A stretch of DNA of 64,000 bases, from the NCBI GenBank assembly GCA_029783825.1, contig JAREIK010005347.1, forward strand, positions 1 to 64,000. Direction: 5' to 3'. Positions 63,154-64,000 of this stretch are shown here, piece by piece; the stretch's first letter is position 1, and each line of letters starts with the position of its first letter. Source of the stretch: Sapria himalayana (Eukaryota; Streptophyta; Magnoliopsida; Malpighiales; Rafflesiaceae). The position numbers and the translations under genes were made by a program. Under the pieces are notes generated by a model that was given only the letters and a program-made list of their open reading frames with translations, searched no databases and was not told where the DNA came from.

Positions 63154-64000
63154 TGGTATATAGGTTTTATTTAAAAAATAAAATAACCAAAAATTTAATA
63201 TAACCTTTGAAACTATAACAATTTTTAAATTTTTTTTTGTTGTGATAATATATTTAGTTATGATAATCTTAATAATTATATATCATGTAAATTCAATATA
63301 AACAAATATATTGATATATATTATAATAATGATCATACAAAAGATTAATAAAATTATAATGAATACAAATTAAAACGAGATTTATGATTTATTATATGTG
63401 GTATCCCAGTTTAATTGTTTGATTATTTAGGTGTTTTATCGTTTAGGAGTTTATCAATTTATGTTTTTAGGTATTTACTAGTTTATAGGTTTTATTTATA
63501 TAATAAAAATAAAAATTTTTTTATTAGATTTATTTTGATTTTCATAGGTTATAACCTTTGAAAATAAAATAATTTTTAAAATTTTTTGAAATGTGAATAC
63601 TATGTATAATTATATTAATCTTACTAATTATATATCATATAAATTCAATATAAACAAAATTAATGATAGATATTATAATAATGATCAAAAATTAAATTAA
63701 TAAACTATTATTAATAAAATAAATATTAATTAAAATATATTTACATAACACAAAATGATTCAAAATCAAATCAAAATATATTACTAAATAATAATATTTA
63801 AATTTTTAATTTTTTTTCTTTTTATTAGCTTATATTTTTTTGATTAAAAATAAATTATTTAAATAATATTTGTCTCACTCGAGATTTATTTTGTAATTAA
63901 TTTTTCTAAAAAATTAAACTATAACTAATTAAAATGAATATTTAAAATTATAATAAATAGAAATAAAAATGAAATTTATTATTTATTAAGTAGTATATAG
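63154..64000 (+). repeat. AT-rich satellite array, running off the window
   Basis: Plus-strand satellite units with cores near 63195 (left arm deleted) and 63550. The first unit switches at the palindrome centre to the variant with CTATAACAATTTTTAAA and GATCATACAAAAGATTAATA, then continues with a type resembling 26249-26900 and 53893-54600. No genes were seen. Confidence 0.9.

Overview
The window looks like nuclear repeat DNA from a flowering plant. It holds no intact protein-coding gene. The evidence for a plant is a degenerate hAT transposase of the plant RICESLEEPER/zinc-finger-BED type, a CACTA-type terminus with subterminal repeats, a solo LTR, and degenerate TTTAGGG-like heptamers. I cannot name the species. 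Nearly 80% of the window is one extremely AT-rich tandem satellite, and the rest is transposable elements and one duplicated, more GC-balanced segment, here called module G.

The satellite unit is about 600 bp, with 420-540 bp deletion forms and 710-820 bp extended forms; I counted about 84 units. In one orientation each unit reads: (1) an 80-90 bp tract of degenerate octamers with TTTA recurring every 8 bp; (2) an AT spacer; (3) a 26-34 bp palindrome built on AAAGGTT/AACCTTT; (4) about 450 bp of AT-rich sequence with smaller dyads (TATAAGCTTATA, TCTAATTTAAATTAGA), ending at GGTATACC. Units lie on the minus strand at 2.1-15.9 kb and on the plus strand from 18.5 kb to the end, so orientation switches only once, at a head-to-head junction near 15.88 kb. 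Unit variants recur in fixed order: a 1.34-1.37 kb dimer at 43-49 kb, and longer ordered blocks at 20-23, 34-38 and 55-59 kb.

Layout: module G copy 1, minus orientation (1-2130); minus-strand array (2131-15860); head-to-head junction (about 15745-16012); module G copy 2 (16025-18485); plus-strand array (18486-38334); non-satellite island (38335-41772) with unassigned DNA, a heat-shock-element-like site, a broken gene fragment, a CACTA right end and a 5'-truncated hAT; array (41773-49442); truncated module G copy 3 (49443-50475); array (50476-53312); solo LTR with 5-bp target duplication (53313-53886); array (53887-59424); full-length dead hAT with 8-bp target duplication (59425-63145); array to the end.

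Inferred history: the array grew by block duplication. A hAT inserted in the octamer tract of one unit type and appears to have been copied with the array, since the second hAT remnant ends at the same satellite position and shares a stop codon. A CACTA element then landed in one hAT copy. The most unusual features are the conserved palindrome, with paired substitutions, centre-symmetric size changes and rearrangement breakpoints on or beside it, and the 8-bp octamer tract in each unit. Both are seen directly; any function for them is inference.
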